Of a stretch of DNA of 64,000 nt, positions 1 to 11,403 are shown piece after piece. A program made the translations under genes and the position numbers. This DNA is from Hypomesus transpacificus (lineage: Eukaryota; Chordata; Actinopteri; Osmeriformes; Osmeridae). The stretch's first letter is position 1. Each line of letters opens with the position of its first letter. The notes beneath the pieces were generated by a model. That model saw only the letters and a list, made by a program, of their open reading frames with translations, was not told the origin of the DNA and searched no databases. The DNA is taken from NCBI RefSeq assembly GCF_021917145.1, contig NC_061073.1:2507673-2571672 (forward strand), read 5' to 3'.

Positions 1-2440
1 TTGGCAGGACAGTACACATACTTCCCTGTCACTCCTGGGAATCCTGTGTGGATGTGAGGGCTATCAGGGCCTTGTTTTAAGACAAGGTGGCAGAACCTGC
101 ACAGCCGCCCCTGTGGTGGCCCCTGTGGTGGCGCCTTCCTTTTGGCCCTGCACTTTTTGCTGGGTTGCAGCAAGCTCCCGCTCAAAAAATGGGGTGTCCA
201 TGAAGTCCACTAGTTCCATTCTGGGGTTTGTAAGTCCCTCTGCCCCATATTTTTGGTGGACTTGGGTGGAGCAGTAGAAGTACCTGGTTGGCCCATTCTG
301 TCAAAAAAAAATGAAAGGATGAGTCATCATTTTCAAACCGGGACTTGGGCTGGCCACAGGAAAGGCAGGTTTTTGTCTTCTGCTTTAGTCCTCTGGTGTG
401 TTGCTGTTGCTGCTGCTGTCTTTGGAGAATGTCACTCACCTCTGTCAGTGGTGCTGCCTGGGCTTGCCTTACAGCAGCTTTTCTGGACTGATGTTGAGTG
501 AGGAGCTGGTGTTCTGCAGCTTGGCCAGATGTTTTACATATCTGCAGATGTGCAGCCGTGTTGTCGGGTGTAGGAGGGAATCGGTGATGGAACTGTGGAC
601 CATGGCTGCATACTCGTGGTCCACAAGCCTCAGCATGTCCTTCTGTCCATGGTGTGTGTTGAGCAGACCGTCAATGGCCACTTTCATGGGGCTAGTCCAC
701 CTGGTGTGGTCGAGCACAAAGACCCGGCCTCCAGTTTTAACAGGCCCGGTGCGGGCACTCCGAGGCACAGGTGTTGGACAGCTCCCCTGCAGTGACCTCT
801 GCCAACACAGCCTCTGTGGTCTTCCAAGCATCCCACAGTAGATGTTCACCAGGGTGGGAGTCTGGAACCCTGAATGCTGCACAGCAGTCCCTACACAATA
901 ACAAAAATGGAAGAAAACATAGAAATATGCAAATATATGGGCTACATTTACAACAGAAATTAAGTTACATTCACATTATATGAATTACATGTCTTATGAA
1001 TTGTGTGCTATATAATAGCCATACCTGTCCACCCAGTGGTACTTGGCCATGTCCAGTCCAGCAGCAGTGTAGCAGTTGGCCAGACTTTCATACATGGGCT
1101 CCAAGGAGCGCTTAGACTCAGACTGCACCATCACCCAGGAGAGGATCATCCAGTTGTCGTGCATGATCACGTAGGATGACATGGCCCCTGAGGAGAGAGT
1201 AACCTTTCTGGCAATCTTGCGCGTGTGTTCAGATCTCAACACCTGCCCAAAGGTGCCCTGTAGGAGCTTGTTGATTGCTGGCTCCTGGCGTCCAAACTCC
1301 TGGAGCAAGCAGTCTGTCAGGTATTGCGCAGACACTGACGCTCCACTCCAACCATCAGCGTCTTCATAACCTCCAAAAGGAGGCACCTGGTTGTGCCCCC
1401 TGATGAAAGCACTGATTGTTCTCTGGCCACCCAAGCCCGCCTCTGTGTCCTGGACATTCTGCACACAGTGCAGGTAGGAGAGATGAGCTTGCTCATATGT
1501 TAGGTGCAGCATCTCCGTCACCTGTTTGGCCATGTCATTGGGTTATTAACCCGTGCGCCTCAGCTCATGCAACACCGATTTGCAGATGGCCTTTTTGTAT
1601 GTCAGAAAGGCTGGCAGGATGTTGGTGAAGCGCTGCAGATGTTTGTCCAACCACTGAGGGTTGTCAGCAAACCAGTGCTTCCTGCAGGTCTTGTAGCAGA
1701 GACGGGATGCAAAAAGGTAGTATTGGCCACTCATGCCAACAATGACACAAGGCCTCCCCACCCCCGCTGATGCCATCATTGGCTGCGGACAACCATGGAG
1801 ACATGGGAGCATAGTTGTTTCTTAGAAGTTCCATGATGTAATTCTCTGGCTTCCAGATGAAGAAACTATGGAGCTGATATTTGGGGGAGGGCAGGTCAGA
1901 GGAGGTCTCAATGAGCTCTGGCTGAGGTGGGTAGCGCCACAAAGAGACCATCTTCATCAGATGGCGTACTGGGCAGGAACCTGGCCACAGCCCCAAAGCT
2001 TCCATCTCTGTCTTCATCCATATCCGCTGGTGATTGGAGCAGGTCCAGCGACAGACATCCGAGTCATAGCTAGGGACACTAATGGATACTGTAGGAGAGG
2101 GTGCAGGCTGTTCACTGGATTCAGGGTCTACTGGAGGAACAGGGTGTGACAGAGCTATGAAAAAGCAAAAAACAGATTGAGATATTTACATTTAATCGGC
2201 CGAGAAAACATTCTGTTTCTCTTTTCTCTCAGTAAGTGGCATGAAATACCATGTTTTACTTTTCAGAAAACTGACTTGTTTATAGCCAACAAAATAAGTT
2301 TGTGTCCATTGTAAATGAAAGGACATACTTTGTTCTGACGAGGTTGGTTGTGGGATCAAAGATTGACCCAAGGCAAGCAGCTGAGGAGGTACTGGTAGGC
2401 AGACCTTCACTGGAGTGGAGGAAGCTGGTGGAGATAAAAT
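1..2440 (-). pseudogene. Dead copy (left arm) of a multi-exon fish gene, DUF6729/RNase H-like family (tentative)
   Basis: Conceptual translation on the minus strand gives a protein resembling uncharacterised teleost proteins of the DUF6729/transposase-like type. I know these only as predicted proteins, so the family name is tentative. Recognisable blocks run 3' to 5' in the window: a first exon with LPTSTSSAACL-like sequence (near 2345-2425), a long exon from about 2155 to 1025 that ends at 'HWVDR', then a block from about 880 down to position 1 with a CxxC segment (CLSCGQPKS near 345-365). Exon edges keep plausible splice sites, so this is a DNA-level copy and not a retrocopy. It is broken. 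An extra G in the run near 1755-1770 shifts the frame, and a stop lies at 1546-1548. The same lesions occur in the right-arm copy. The gene runs past the window start. Confidence 0.65.
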
Positions 2441-2660
2441 AACACAAACTTAAACATAAATGGGAGACACTTTCATAGCAAATAAATATGAGATATACAT
2501 GTACAGATATCAACCTTGCAAAGGAGAAGCAGTTGTGAGGCAGTCAGTTGGTCTAGAGAGTGTAGCTGTTGGTTTGCTCCTCACTGTTAAGGAAAATAAG
2601 GTGTTATCATCTGACCCCTCGACACAGTTTGGCGTGCCAATCTTATTTGTATGTGTAATT

Positions 2661-3794
2661 TATTGATGAAGTCATCAAGAATGGCAAAGAAAGCAGTCTT
2701 ACATGCCTCCCAGAGTTCATCAAGATTCTTTGGTTGCATCTTCCATGCTTCCTCTTTCATTCTACCCCAGACATGCTCAATGATGTTCATGTCAGGTGAC
2801 TGGGCTGGCCAGTCCTGGAGCACCTTGATCTTCTTCGCCTTGAGGAACATTGATGTAGAGATGGAAGTATGCGATGGAGCAACATCCTGCTGCAAAATGT
2901 GACCCCTTTTATGGTTGGGAATGTAAGAGGTAGCTAATACTTCTAGATTTTGTAGGCTATTTATATTGCCTTCCACCCTGCAAATGTCTCGCATACCCCC
3001 ACACTGGATGTAACCCCAGACCATGATTTTTCCGCCACCAAACTTAACAGTTTTCTGGGTGAATCTCAGATCCATGCGCGCTCCAGTAGGTCTCCTGCAA
3101 TATTTGTGGCGGCTGTGATGTAATTCAACCGAAGATTCATCTGAGAAATCCACCTTCTGCCACTTTTCCAGCATCCATCCTTTTAGCAAGCTGTGGGCCT
3201 TGACAAATGCCACACATTTTTTTAATTGCCTTTTGTGTAGTGCTGGTTTCTGGGCACTGATTCGACCATGGAGGCCATTTCGAGACAGAATTCTACAAAC
3301 TGTCCTGGTTGACACGGGGTCTTGAGGTGACCAAGCCGGGTGGAGCTCTGATGCAGTGAAAAAAGGGCTGGCCTTGGAATTTTTTTTATACACACCCACT
3401 AATTGATTGATCAATTATTGATCACAGGTGAGGCTGTAATCTAGGATTGGGTGCATCATATGACAAGGCGACAAGACTTTCGTCTTGCCAAAATCTGACC
3501 TTTCTGTGNNNNNNNNNNNNNNNNNNNNNNNNNNNNNNNNNNNNNNNNNNNNNNNNNNNNNNNNNNNNNNNNNNNNNNNNNNNNNNNNNNNNNNNNNNNN
3601 NNNNNNNNTCTGTGTTCATTAAATGATCAATCTTTCTTCCATGAAGCAAATTTATTTTAGTATATTAAACATAATTCGGGAGGGTTTTAGCTTTCATATG
3701 AGCCATTTCTAAAACCAATTGATTAATTAAAAATCAGGTTATAAATAGTTGTTTCTACAAAATGCATAAGTGACAAGACTTTTGTCAGGGACTG
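2661..3794 (-). mobile_element. Tc1-like (Tc1/mariner) transposon, 3'-truncated
   Basis: The open frame at 2587-3414 (minus) encodes a Tc1-type transposase. The DDE core is visible: DFSDESS, then QQDVAPSHTS, then SPDMNIIEHVWGRM. The N-terminal helix-turn-helix part lies beyond the assembly gap and is incomplete. The 5' terminal repeat ends at 3794 and reads (minus) CAGTCCCTGACAAAAG, preceded by the TA target at 3795-3796. The other end is missing. The frame runs from 'DDFINKL' directly into inverted-repeat sequence at about 2660, so the last residues and the second terminal repeat have been deleted. The element cannot be mobile in its own right. A paralogous empty site is at 16033-16034. Confidence 0.9.
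3509..3608. other. Assembly gap (100 N)
   Basis: Exactly 100 N bases inside the 5' part of the Tc1-like element. The round number suggests a gap of unknown size. Sequence on the two sides repeats ('tctgtg' before and after), consistent with a collapsed or unresolved terminal repeat. Confidence 0.95.
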
Positions 3795-4075
3795 TAGATT
3801 TGATATTGTTCTATAAAATCTATCTATATAAAATTGATATTTCAATGATAACAGGTAAAGCTCAGTGACAATACCAACATAAAATAATAAATAGTCAAGG
3901 GTTTGGCATCTAGATTTCAAAGGAGAGAGAAACTGCAGTTTTCATGTAGGTAAGTAGAGAAGTCATAATTAAATTATGTTTTTAATTTTAAATGAAAGTG
4001 TGCTACAGACTTCTTCATCCTTGTCCAATTGGCATGCCAAAACCCTTGAAACAGCTTTATAGAAAGCATGCAGAG

Positions 4076-4690
4076 ATAGAACTAATATAAACACTTACCC
4101 TCATCGCTGACATGTTACATCCTTAAGACAGTAGTAAGTAGAACAAAAGAACACAAGCGTCGGAACACGACCAAAATAATAAACAAGCAAATTCTGCACG
4201 TGACAAAATTATCCCTCCAAAACTGATGGATGGTTAACCTCTAGCTGTGGATGAAGCCGATGTCCCAACTGCTGCTACTGCTGGTGAACCTGGACAGAGA
4301 ACAAGTACACTGCATTATGTTTAAATAATACATTTTAATTGATCTGAAAGTGACTGATATAAGTACGGATATTTTCCTTTAGTTAACTCACTCAGCTGGG
4401 TCCCAAACTTGGAAGGGGACAGACTCAGCATTGCCCTCTCCAAATCCTCATCATCGTCTATGACTAGGAAATAAAACAATGGTTACATTACAATTTGTAC
4501 ATAACAAATATGTAAACCGTTATGTAAGTGATGTATGTTACATGAACAGACCTGGAGGATGAGAGGCAGGGGTTGAGGTGGTGTTGGAGTCCGGCAACAT
4601 TAAGGGGTTGAAGTGTGGATGCTGTCAGGGTCCTTTGCTTCATAAGGTACTGCTGCAGATTGTGCATTTTGCTGCGCTGCACGCACTTCT
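4076..4690 (-). other. Unresolved stretch with a short exon-like reading frame
   Basis: Intergenic sequence between the inverted-repeat arm and a LINE fragment. On the minus strand a short open stretch (about 4552-4682) encodes QRSKMHNLQQYLMKQ and ends at a possible donor (CCAG|GTCTGT). It lies upstream of, and in the same orientation as, the left-arm pseudogene, so it may be a 5' exon of that gene. No equivalent was found upstream of the right arm. I could not identify it further. Confidence 0.25.
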
Positions 4691-5690
4691 TTCCCCATTT
4701 ATTTTATTTTATTTTATTAATTTAACCTTTATTTAACCAGGAAGTCTCATTGAGATTAAAAATCTATTTTTCGAGGGAGACCTGGACAAGACAGGCAGCA
4801 GCATAAAAAACACCAGAGTTACAGACAGAAAACACAGAACAACACAGAACAAGACAAGTTAAAAGAAACTAAAAGCTAAGAGCTAAGAAACAGTGACGTA
4901 GAGTTAATTTAAGAAACATTTACATTTTAGGGAACCTGCCTCTATTTCTTTCATTCGAGATTTAAAAGTAGTCAGTGATATTAGTTCCCTGAGCTTTAAA
5001 ACATTCTGCAACATATTTTTATGATGAGGGGGCAGAGTACCCAAAAGCCCTTTTTTCCCATTTCCGTTCTGGCATTTGGAACAGCGAGCATAAAAAAGTC
5101 CAGAGATCGCAAAGAATATTGTCCGACACTTCTCTGGTTGATGCAAACACACAGGTAGTTAGGGAGCAGACCAAGGATTGCCTTATAAATAAGGGTGTAC
5201 CAATGAGGAGAGCCTACGGGTGGCCAAAGCAGGCCATCCTACCTGAGAGTATAACTCACAGTGGTGAGTCAGAGCCTTACAGTTTGTAATGAACCGCAGT
5301 GAAGCATGGTAAGCTGCGCCTACCCTACGAAGACAGTTAGCAGAGGCATGCTTGGAAGATCACCATAGTCCAACACAGGTAAAAAAGTAGCAGCAACTAA
5401 TCACTTTTTTACATTATTGGAAAAGCACATCTTATTTCGAAAATAAAAACCCAGTTTTAATCTCAACTTTTTCACCAGGTACTGTACATGTGGCTGAAAG
5501 GTGAGGGAGTCATCAATCAGAATACCCAGATATTTATAAGAGTCAACAACCTCTATTTCACTCCCTTCAAGAGTGACCACCGAAGGGATATTCTGTGGCC
5601 TACTCCGACTGTTTGAAAACAACATAAGTTTAGTCTTATCTGTATTTAAAACAAGTTTTAGTTGAAAAAGGGTATCTTGAACATTATGAA
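4690..5690 (-). mobile_element. Non-LTR retrotransposon (LINE) 3' fragment
   Basis: The minus-strand frame at 5401-5625 carries the late reverse-transcriptase motif VDSYKYLGILIDDSLTF, which is typical of fish LINE ORF2 proteins (jockey/CR1/Rex-like). The 3' end near 4690-4800 has the 'ttatttaaccaggaagtctc' tail and an A/T-rich terminus. Several frames are broken and the 5' part is missing. The same tail is found on the plus strand at 27446-28076. Confidence 0.75.
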
Positions 5691-6309
5691 CGCTGCGTAC
5701 CCATCGGCTCTACCTTTCCAAATCTCCCCCCAGGTGCTTTTAGCCCTGGAACCAAAGCCAACTAGGTTGTCATGGTCAGAGGCAACGGGTGCAGCGGGTC
5801 TTTTGACAGAGTACCTCCGGAGGTCCTCAATTTCCTGAAAGCCTTTGGTGTACTCCAGGAAGGACAGTAGGCTGTCTTTACTGTGGCCCGCTGGGTTGAA
5901 CTGCCCGGGCTGTCTGCTCCTGCTCTACCTTGTTGATTAAGTACAAGGTGTAGCCTACATCATTTTCCAGGAGCCACCTGAAGGACTTTCCTTTTGTATT
6001 TTCCAAACTGGAGGATGTATTCTCATAACACCCTCCAGCCGGTCAGACACCCCCCCCACCCCCCCTCTCTGAAAACACCTCTGTGTGGGCATTGGTTTTC
6101 ACCAAGTCTTCCCTTTGAGGTGCAGACTTGTCCTGGGGGGAGGAGTTCTCTTTGATCCTCTGAGCTTCTTCTGAGGGGTCCTGTCTCAAATACCCAAATG
6201 GGCCTTTTCTGAAGGAGACTTGCATTTTTCCAGGGAAAAAACGGTAACTTCTTTCATATTGATCTCTACAAAAGACAAAGACTATTTATGCCGTTCAAAA
6301 TTCTTCAAC
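5691..6309 (-). other. Unidentified sequence with a 60-codon frame
   Basis: No recognised gene. A minus-strand frame (6043-6225) starts MQVSFRKGPFGYLRQ, is rich in charged residues, and runs into a Gly-repeat encoded by a poly-C tract at 6048-6065. Codon quality and the proximity of the left-arm pseudogene make a decayed exon possible, but no family is recognisable. Confidence 0.2.
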
Positions 6310-6460
6310 ATTGCCCACTGTAGCCAGAAGATGACTGCTAATGTACATGAACGCTACTATACTTCAGTAATAGGCTACTCTTTTTGATTCCTAGACTCAT
6401 CCCCTCTCCAAACACACAGTCATTTATTGTAGCTGGCTAACATACTCTGTACACAAATTC
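6310..6460. repeat. Short inverted-repeat block, partner at 11580-11745
   Basis: About 130-150 bp read as the reverse complement of 11615-11745, for example 'ggagaggggatgagtctag' on one side and its complement on the other. With the larger arms at 1-4075 and 15752-18917 this gives three nested pairs with roughly the same centre (coordinate sums about 18.0-19.8 kb), as expected of a decayed long palindrome. Confidence 0.75.
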
Positions 6461-6532
6461 TTAGCTCCAGCTAACTTACTTCTTCTTCTCACTTATTTTG
6501 AAGTTGCCAGGGTACAGTCAATACATATCTAA

Positions 6533-6603
6533 GCATTGGTGGTTCAGTGGTAGAATTCTCGCCTGCCACGCGGGAGGCCCGGGTTCGATTCCCGGCCAAT
6601 GCA
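6533..6603 (+). tRNA. tRNA-Gly (GCC)
   Basis: 71-nt cloverleaf with a GCAUUGG acceptor arm paired to CCAAUGC, A box 'tggttcagtgg', anticodon GCC in 'ctGCCac', and B box 'ggttcgattcc'. It is identical to the other four Gly copies in this window. It decodes glycine GGC and GGU codons. Confidence 0.95.
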
Positions 6604-6750
6604 TGATACTCTTTTGTGCGTTTGCTTTGTGTATTTAACACTCACTACGCCTACATAAACATAGGCTGTAGTAAACAATTGTAACTGGGGAAATACAGAT
6701 ATCAACTGCTAAACCTATAAGTCGAGACAGAAAAAATAGAGTTGCAATGC

Positions 6751-6784
6751 ATAGCAGAATTCTACCACTGAACCACCAATCCTT
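6751..6784 (-). pseudogene. 5' fragment of tRNA-Gly
   Basis: The reverse complement of this stretch reads as the first 30 bases of tRNA-Gly (ggattggtggttcagtgg) and then loses the anticodon arm. The identical truncated form occurs at 29076-29110, so the truncation predates the duplication of this locus. The MITE at 6785 inserted at its edge. Confidence 0.8.
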
Positions 6785-7699
6785 TAGCCTGGCTGCCAGC
6801 CGAACCTTGCCCCGCCCACAAAAAAAGTTTGGTCGCGGAAGTTTGGTCTGGAGTTGCTCGGTCTGGGAAAAAATAATGCCCGAACAAGAGCTGTTCGGAC
6901 CAATCAAATTTTCAGGGCAGGCTTTATACGATGATGGACGGATCATCAACAGTAACGTAATCAACCACGTCACCAACGAGCGCTTGGGTTGAATTCGTTT
7001 TCAACAAATAACATATAACCAGAGCCTGTTTAAGGAGAGCTCTGCCCACTCCCTATTAAGCCCCATTGTACCGAATTTTGTTGCAGTTCCACCAGAGTTC
7101 CACCGGGAGTGATCGCGGTCGAGTGCAAAATGAATGGGAGTCTATGGAGCTAAACGGCTAAATTTGTCTCTTTCGCCTGATTGTCGTTGATAAATCTCAG
7201 ATTTTATTATAGTTTTTGCATGTTCAACATGGATTATAGGTCAAAAGTTGAATGAACGAGTACTTTATGTCCTTTCAATTTCTTACTGGGTAAGTCGTTG
7301 TTGCCCATAACACACTAGCATTCTTGCTAACGAATGTTGATTGGTTAGTGAACGACTGACTAACGACCCAGAGATCCCGCTTGATGGCATCCAAAGCAGA
7401 ACCAGAGCATTAGCAACATTAGCAACAACATTAGCAAGCCAAAACTCTTTCTAGCATGTGTATTGACAGGGAGAGCCTAACCTGTCGGCTGTGTTGTCGA
7501 TGCCTCGAGAGTAAAGTGGAAGTAACCAGAGCTTGCCGTCAAGCAGTAGCTCTGGTCGTACGATGTGTATGACGTCAATGCCATTTTCTAAGGCTTTTTA
7601 GAACAGAAAGGCGACTTAAAATATTTCCTGTAATATTTGTATTTTATATTGTATTTTATATTGTAAATTGGCAACTTATATTTTACTTATTGTATATTT

Positions 7700-10590
7700 T
7701 ATTTACATTTACATTTACATTTACATTTATTCATTTAGCAGACGCTTTTATCCAAAGCGACTTCCAAGAGAGAGCTTCACAAAGTGCATAGGTCACTGAT
7801 AATAACAACAAGATAGCCCCACAGCATTGCGGGTAGTCAAAAACAAGAAGTACATATTGTGAACAACCAAAAAATAGTGCTAAAGGGAAGAAACCATAAG
7901 AGCATGTAGTTAAACAAGTTAAAAATTACACAACATTAATCTCTAAGTGCAGGTGTACCTGTAGGAAAGCAATAAAAATAGGATTAACTAGAAAAAGAAT
8001 ACAACAGTTTAAATCAGCTACCACTAACCAACAAGAGCAACAGTCTAAGCAAGAGTCATTGTGAACCTTGAGGAAACTAGCGTTGGGTTCAGCAAACCAT
8101 TCCTAAGTACCATTGTACTCCCGGAACAAGTGTGTCTTGAGCCTTCTCTTGAAGGTGGAGAGACAGTCCGTGTCTCTGATGGAGGTGGGGAGTTGATTCC
8201 ACCACTGGGGTGCCAGGCAGGAGAAGAGCTTGTGCTGGGACCGGGCGGTCTTGAGAGGTGGGACCACCAGGCGGTTGTCTGAAGAAGACCGTAGGTGGCG
8301 GGTGGGGGTGTAAGGCTGCAGGAGAGACTTGATGTAGTCGGGCGCAGTCCCGTTCACTGCTCGGAAGGTCAGTACCAGGGTCTTGAATCTGATGCGGGCC
8401 GTTATGGGTAGCCAGTGGAGGGAGATGAGGAGCGGGGTAACGTGGGAGCGTCTGGGTAGATTGTAGACCAGACGGGCCGCTGCGTTCTGAATCCTCTGAA
8501 GAGGGCGGGTTGCGCATGATGGGAGACCGGCAAGCAGCGAGTTGCAGTAGTCCAACTTGGAGAGGACAAGTGCTTGGACAAGCAGCTGGGTGGAGTGCTC
8601 AGACAGGTATCTCCTGATCTTCCGGATGTTGTAGAGGGTGAATCTACACGACCGGGAGACCGCAGCAATGTGGGCCGTGAGGGAGAGCTCGTCATCCATG
8701 GTAACCCCAAGGTTCCTGGCAGAGGATGAGGGGGTCACCGTCACAGATCCCAGGGTGATTGAGAAGTCATGGGAGATGGAGGGTTTGGCCGGGATGATGA
8801 GAAGTTCCGTTTTGGCAAGGTTCAGCTGGAGGTGGTGCTCAGTCATCCAGGCGGAGATGTCTGCGAGGCAGGCCTCAATCCTAGCTGAGATCCCCGGATC
8901 GGTCGGAGGGAATGACAGGTACAGCTGCGTGTCGTCAGCGTAGCAGTGGTAGGAGAAGCCATGGAAGGTGATGATTGGTCCAAGTGAGGTGGTGTACAGA
9001 GAGAAGAGGAGGGGACCAAGGACGGAGCCCTGTGGGACACCAGTGGAGAGCTGGCGTGGGCCTGACAGTTTGCCTCCCCAGGAGACCTGGTAGGATCTTC
9101 CCGACAGGTAGGATGAGATCCACTGGAGCGCAGTGCCAGTGATGCCCATCTCAGAAAGTCTGGAGAGCAGGATCTGGTGGTTAACCGTATCAAACGCCGC
9201 AGAAAGGTCCAGCAGAATGATGACGGATGACCTGGAAGCCGCTCTGGCAGACTGGAGGGCAGTGGTGACTGAAAGGAGGGCAGTCTCTGTGGAGTGGCCG
9301 GTCTTGAAGCCCGATTGGTTGGGGTCGAGCAGGTTGTTCTGAGAAAGAAAGTTAGACAGTTGGTTAGATACAGCACGTTCAATTGTTTTAGAAAAGAAGG
9401 GCAACAATGATACCGGTCTGTAGTTCTGGAGGACGGCAGGGTTAAGGGAGGGTTTTTTGAGTAAAGGGGTAACTCTGGCCTGTTTGAAGGCAGAGGGGAA
9501 GGTGCCAGAGGTAAGAGAGGTGTTTAGAACATGGAGCAGAAAAGTTATGATAGAGGGGGAGATGGTTTGAAAGAGAGGGGAGGGGACAGGATCAAGGGGA
9601 CAGGAGGTGGGGCGATGAGAGAGAATGAGGTCAGAGAGCTCTGCCTCGGACAGGGGAGAGAAGGAGTTTAGACATTTAGTTGGGTCAGTAATGGAGGGTG
9701 AGGGGGTAGGAAGGGTGGGTTTAGGGAACCGACTGCTAATGTCGGCGACTTTTTTCTCAAAGAAGGAGGAGAAGTCGTCTGCTGTCAGGGTGGAGGGAGG
9801 GGGGTGGGGGAGGTGGGTTAAGAAGGGTGGAGAAGGTAGAGAAAAGTTTGTGGGGGTTTGAAGCGGAGTTAATTTTGTTAAGGAAGTAGAGGGTTTTGGC
9901 ACCAGTTATGTGAGAAGAGAAGGATTTGAGGAGGGAGTGATACTTATCGAGGTCCAGACCGTCTTTGGACTTGCGCCATCTCCTCTCAGCTGCTCGAAGG
10001 GTGGACCGTTCTTCACGAATAACATCCGTAAGCCACGGGCAGGGGGGAGAAGATCGTGCAGGCCTGGTAGACAGGGGACAGAGAGAGTCAAGTGATGCAG
10101 TTAAAGTGGTTAGCAAGGTGTCGGTGGCAGTGTTAGTGGGGTGGGACGAGAACTCGTCAATGGGAGGGAGGGAGGATGTTACAATAGAGGAGAAGTGGGA
10201 GGGGGATAGCGAGCGGAGGTTGCGCCGGAAAGTTACGAGGGGAGGGGAGGTAGGAGGGATTGGAGGGAGAGAGACAGTGAATTGGATAAAGTAGTGATCA
10301 GAGATGTGCAGTGGGGTTACAGAGGTTAAGTCAGTGATACAGTTACGTGTCAGGACGAGGTCTAGCTGTTTGCCTGCCTTGTGGGTCGCCGGTGTGCTCA
10401 GCAGCGTCAGGTCGAAGGAGGTCAGGAGAGACAAGAAGTCGACAGCCTGCATTCCTTGAAGGTGGATGTTGAAGTCCCCAAGGATTATCAGGGGGGTTCC
10501 ATCATCCGGAAGGACGCTGAGGAGCATGTCCAGCTCCTCCACAAAGTCGGCTAGCGGTCCTGGTGGGCGATAAAGCGGTCCTGGTGGGCG
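7700..10590 (-). mobile_element. L2-clade LINE, 5'-truncated, ORF2 with one frameshift
   Basis: The minus-strand frame 9757-10542 encodes the C-terminal half of an apurinic-type endonuclease (LIILGDFNIHL, SDHYFIQFTV). The frame 8103-9902 encodes a reverse transcriptase of 599 codons with NYRPVSLLPFFSKTIER, LDLSAAFDTVNH, GVPQGSVLGPLLF and the catalytic YADD in CYADDTQLYLSF. The two frames must be joined by a shift in the poly-proline/poly-C tract near 9795-9830. The 3' end carries the conserved 'catttagcagacgc' tail followed by (acattt)n at 7700-7728. The 5' end stops near 10580, beside two tandem copies of a 21-bp 'gcggtcctggtgggcgataaa' unit. Long open frames imply a fairly recent insertion. 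Confidence 0.93.
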
Positions 10591-10599
10591 ATAAAAGAT

Positions 10600-10815
10600 T
10601 TTTTTAATTTTTAATTTATTTTTAATTTAATTTTTATTTTAATTCTATTCCACTTAGTATTGCTAGTTTGTGTATCCTTAGTATAGTTAGACCACATATT
10701 TAAATTTAAGATTCCTATATGTTTACTGTATGCACCTTCCTGCCAAAGCAAATTCCGTGTCTGTGCAAACTTTCATGGCGAATAAATCCCATTCTGATTC
10801 TGATTCTGATTCTAA
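10600..10815 (+). repeat. LINE 3' tail ending in (GATTCT)n
   Basis: About 200 bp ending in 'cattctgattctgattctg'. It shares 'gttagaccacatatttaa' and 'cctgccaaag' blocks with 13690-13880. Both copies end in the same TTCTGA microsatellite, as expected of a LINE that uses a short tandem 3' end. No coding part remains. Confidence 0.6.
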
Positions 10816-11320
10816 AAAACAATATAACACCCAGTGGTGTGTGTTTTTTTGCCTCCCCTTTCGATTGCAGAATTCAAATTACTAGACAAAAAATTATATC
10901 CTGAGAAAAGTGGATTTTGAGGGGTATAGCTCCATGGACCTCCATTCATTCTGCACTCGACCGTTAGCGCCCTCATATGGAACTTGAGTGGAACTGCAAC
11001 CAGTTCAGAACCCGGAAGTTTCCCGAGAGTGGGAGTTCTGTCTTTATTAGACATTCTCTGATATTACGTTGCTCTGATTGGTTGTAGGTCTATCCAATTT
11101 AGCGAAGAGGCATTTTTTTCCGGGTTCGGTTGAAACATGCCCCATACTCACAGCCCAACGGAGCGGTTTCAGACTCATATTCTGACTAGAGTAAGACAAT
11201 GTCAGGCTACCAATCCTTAGATGCCTAAATACTCTGAGGCGTAAACAGGGTTTAATGTCACCGCTGAGTCAACAAGCTTATGATCTATTCAGGTTATGAT
11301 TTTGGCAATCATATTCATTA

Positions 11321-11403
11321 GTCAGGATGGCCGAGCGGTCTAAGGCGCTGCGTTCAGGTCGCAGTCTCCCCTGGAGGCGTGGGTTCAAATCCCACTTCTG
11401 ACA
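11321..11403 (+). tRNA. tRNA-Leu (CAG)
   Basis: 83-nt type II tRNA: acceptor GTCAGGA paired with TTCTGAC, D arm 'tggccgagcggtctaagg', anticodon CAG in 'gttCAGgtc', long variable arm, B box 'gggttcaaatccc'. No intron. Its inverted-duplicate partner is at 28903-28985. Confidence 0.94.

Larger units (their letters stand above)
1..4075. repeat. Left arm of large inverted repeat (partner 15752-18917)
   Basis: Bases 1-2660 read as the reverse complement of 16127-18917, nearly identical by eye and including introns. Bases 3795-4075 match the reverse complement of about 15752-16034 with more divergence. The stretch between (2661-3794) is a Tc1-like insertion that is absent from the partner arm. The match is still running at position 1, so the arm extends beyond the window. 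Confidence 0.85.
7013..11063. mobile_element. Terminal-inverted-repeat element nested in the MITE
   Basis: The two ends are imperfect inverted copies over about 130 bp. 'gttgcagttccacc' near 7082 and its complement near 10990, then 'ggtcgagtgcaaaatgaatg' near 7118 and its complement near 10955, lie in the same order. It breaks the MITE between 'aataacatat' and 'attacgttgctctg', which are contiguous in the intact MITE at 27.8 kb. No transposase was seen, and the interior is mostly the L2 LINE and another LINE tail. Confidence 0.65.
6785..11219 (+). mobile_element. MITE copy 1 (TAGCCTG...CAGGCTA), split by nested insertions
   Basis: The ends read TAGCCTGGCTGCC and GTCAGGCTA. The flanks carry a perfect 9-bp direct repeat 'ccaatcctt' (6776-6784 and 11220-11228). 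The element proper is about 370 bp, split at about 7013/11063 by a 4-kb insertion. Full-length relatives are at 15438-15751 and 27648-28001. The duplicate locus at 29.07 kb lacks the insertion and keeps one 'ccaatcctt', confirming the target duplication. The 9-bp duplication suggests a Mutator-type superfamily, but no transposase is present. Confidence 0.85.

Noticed and set aside
8103..9902. 599-codon open frame as a host gene
   Set aside because: Reverse-transcriptase motifs and the L2 tail show it is a LINE ORF2.
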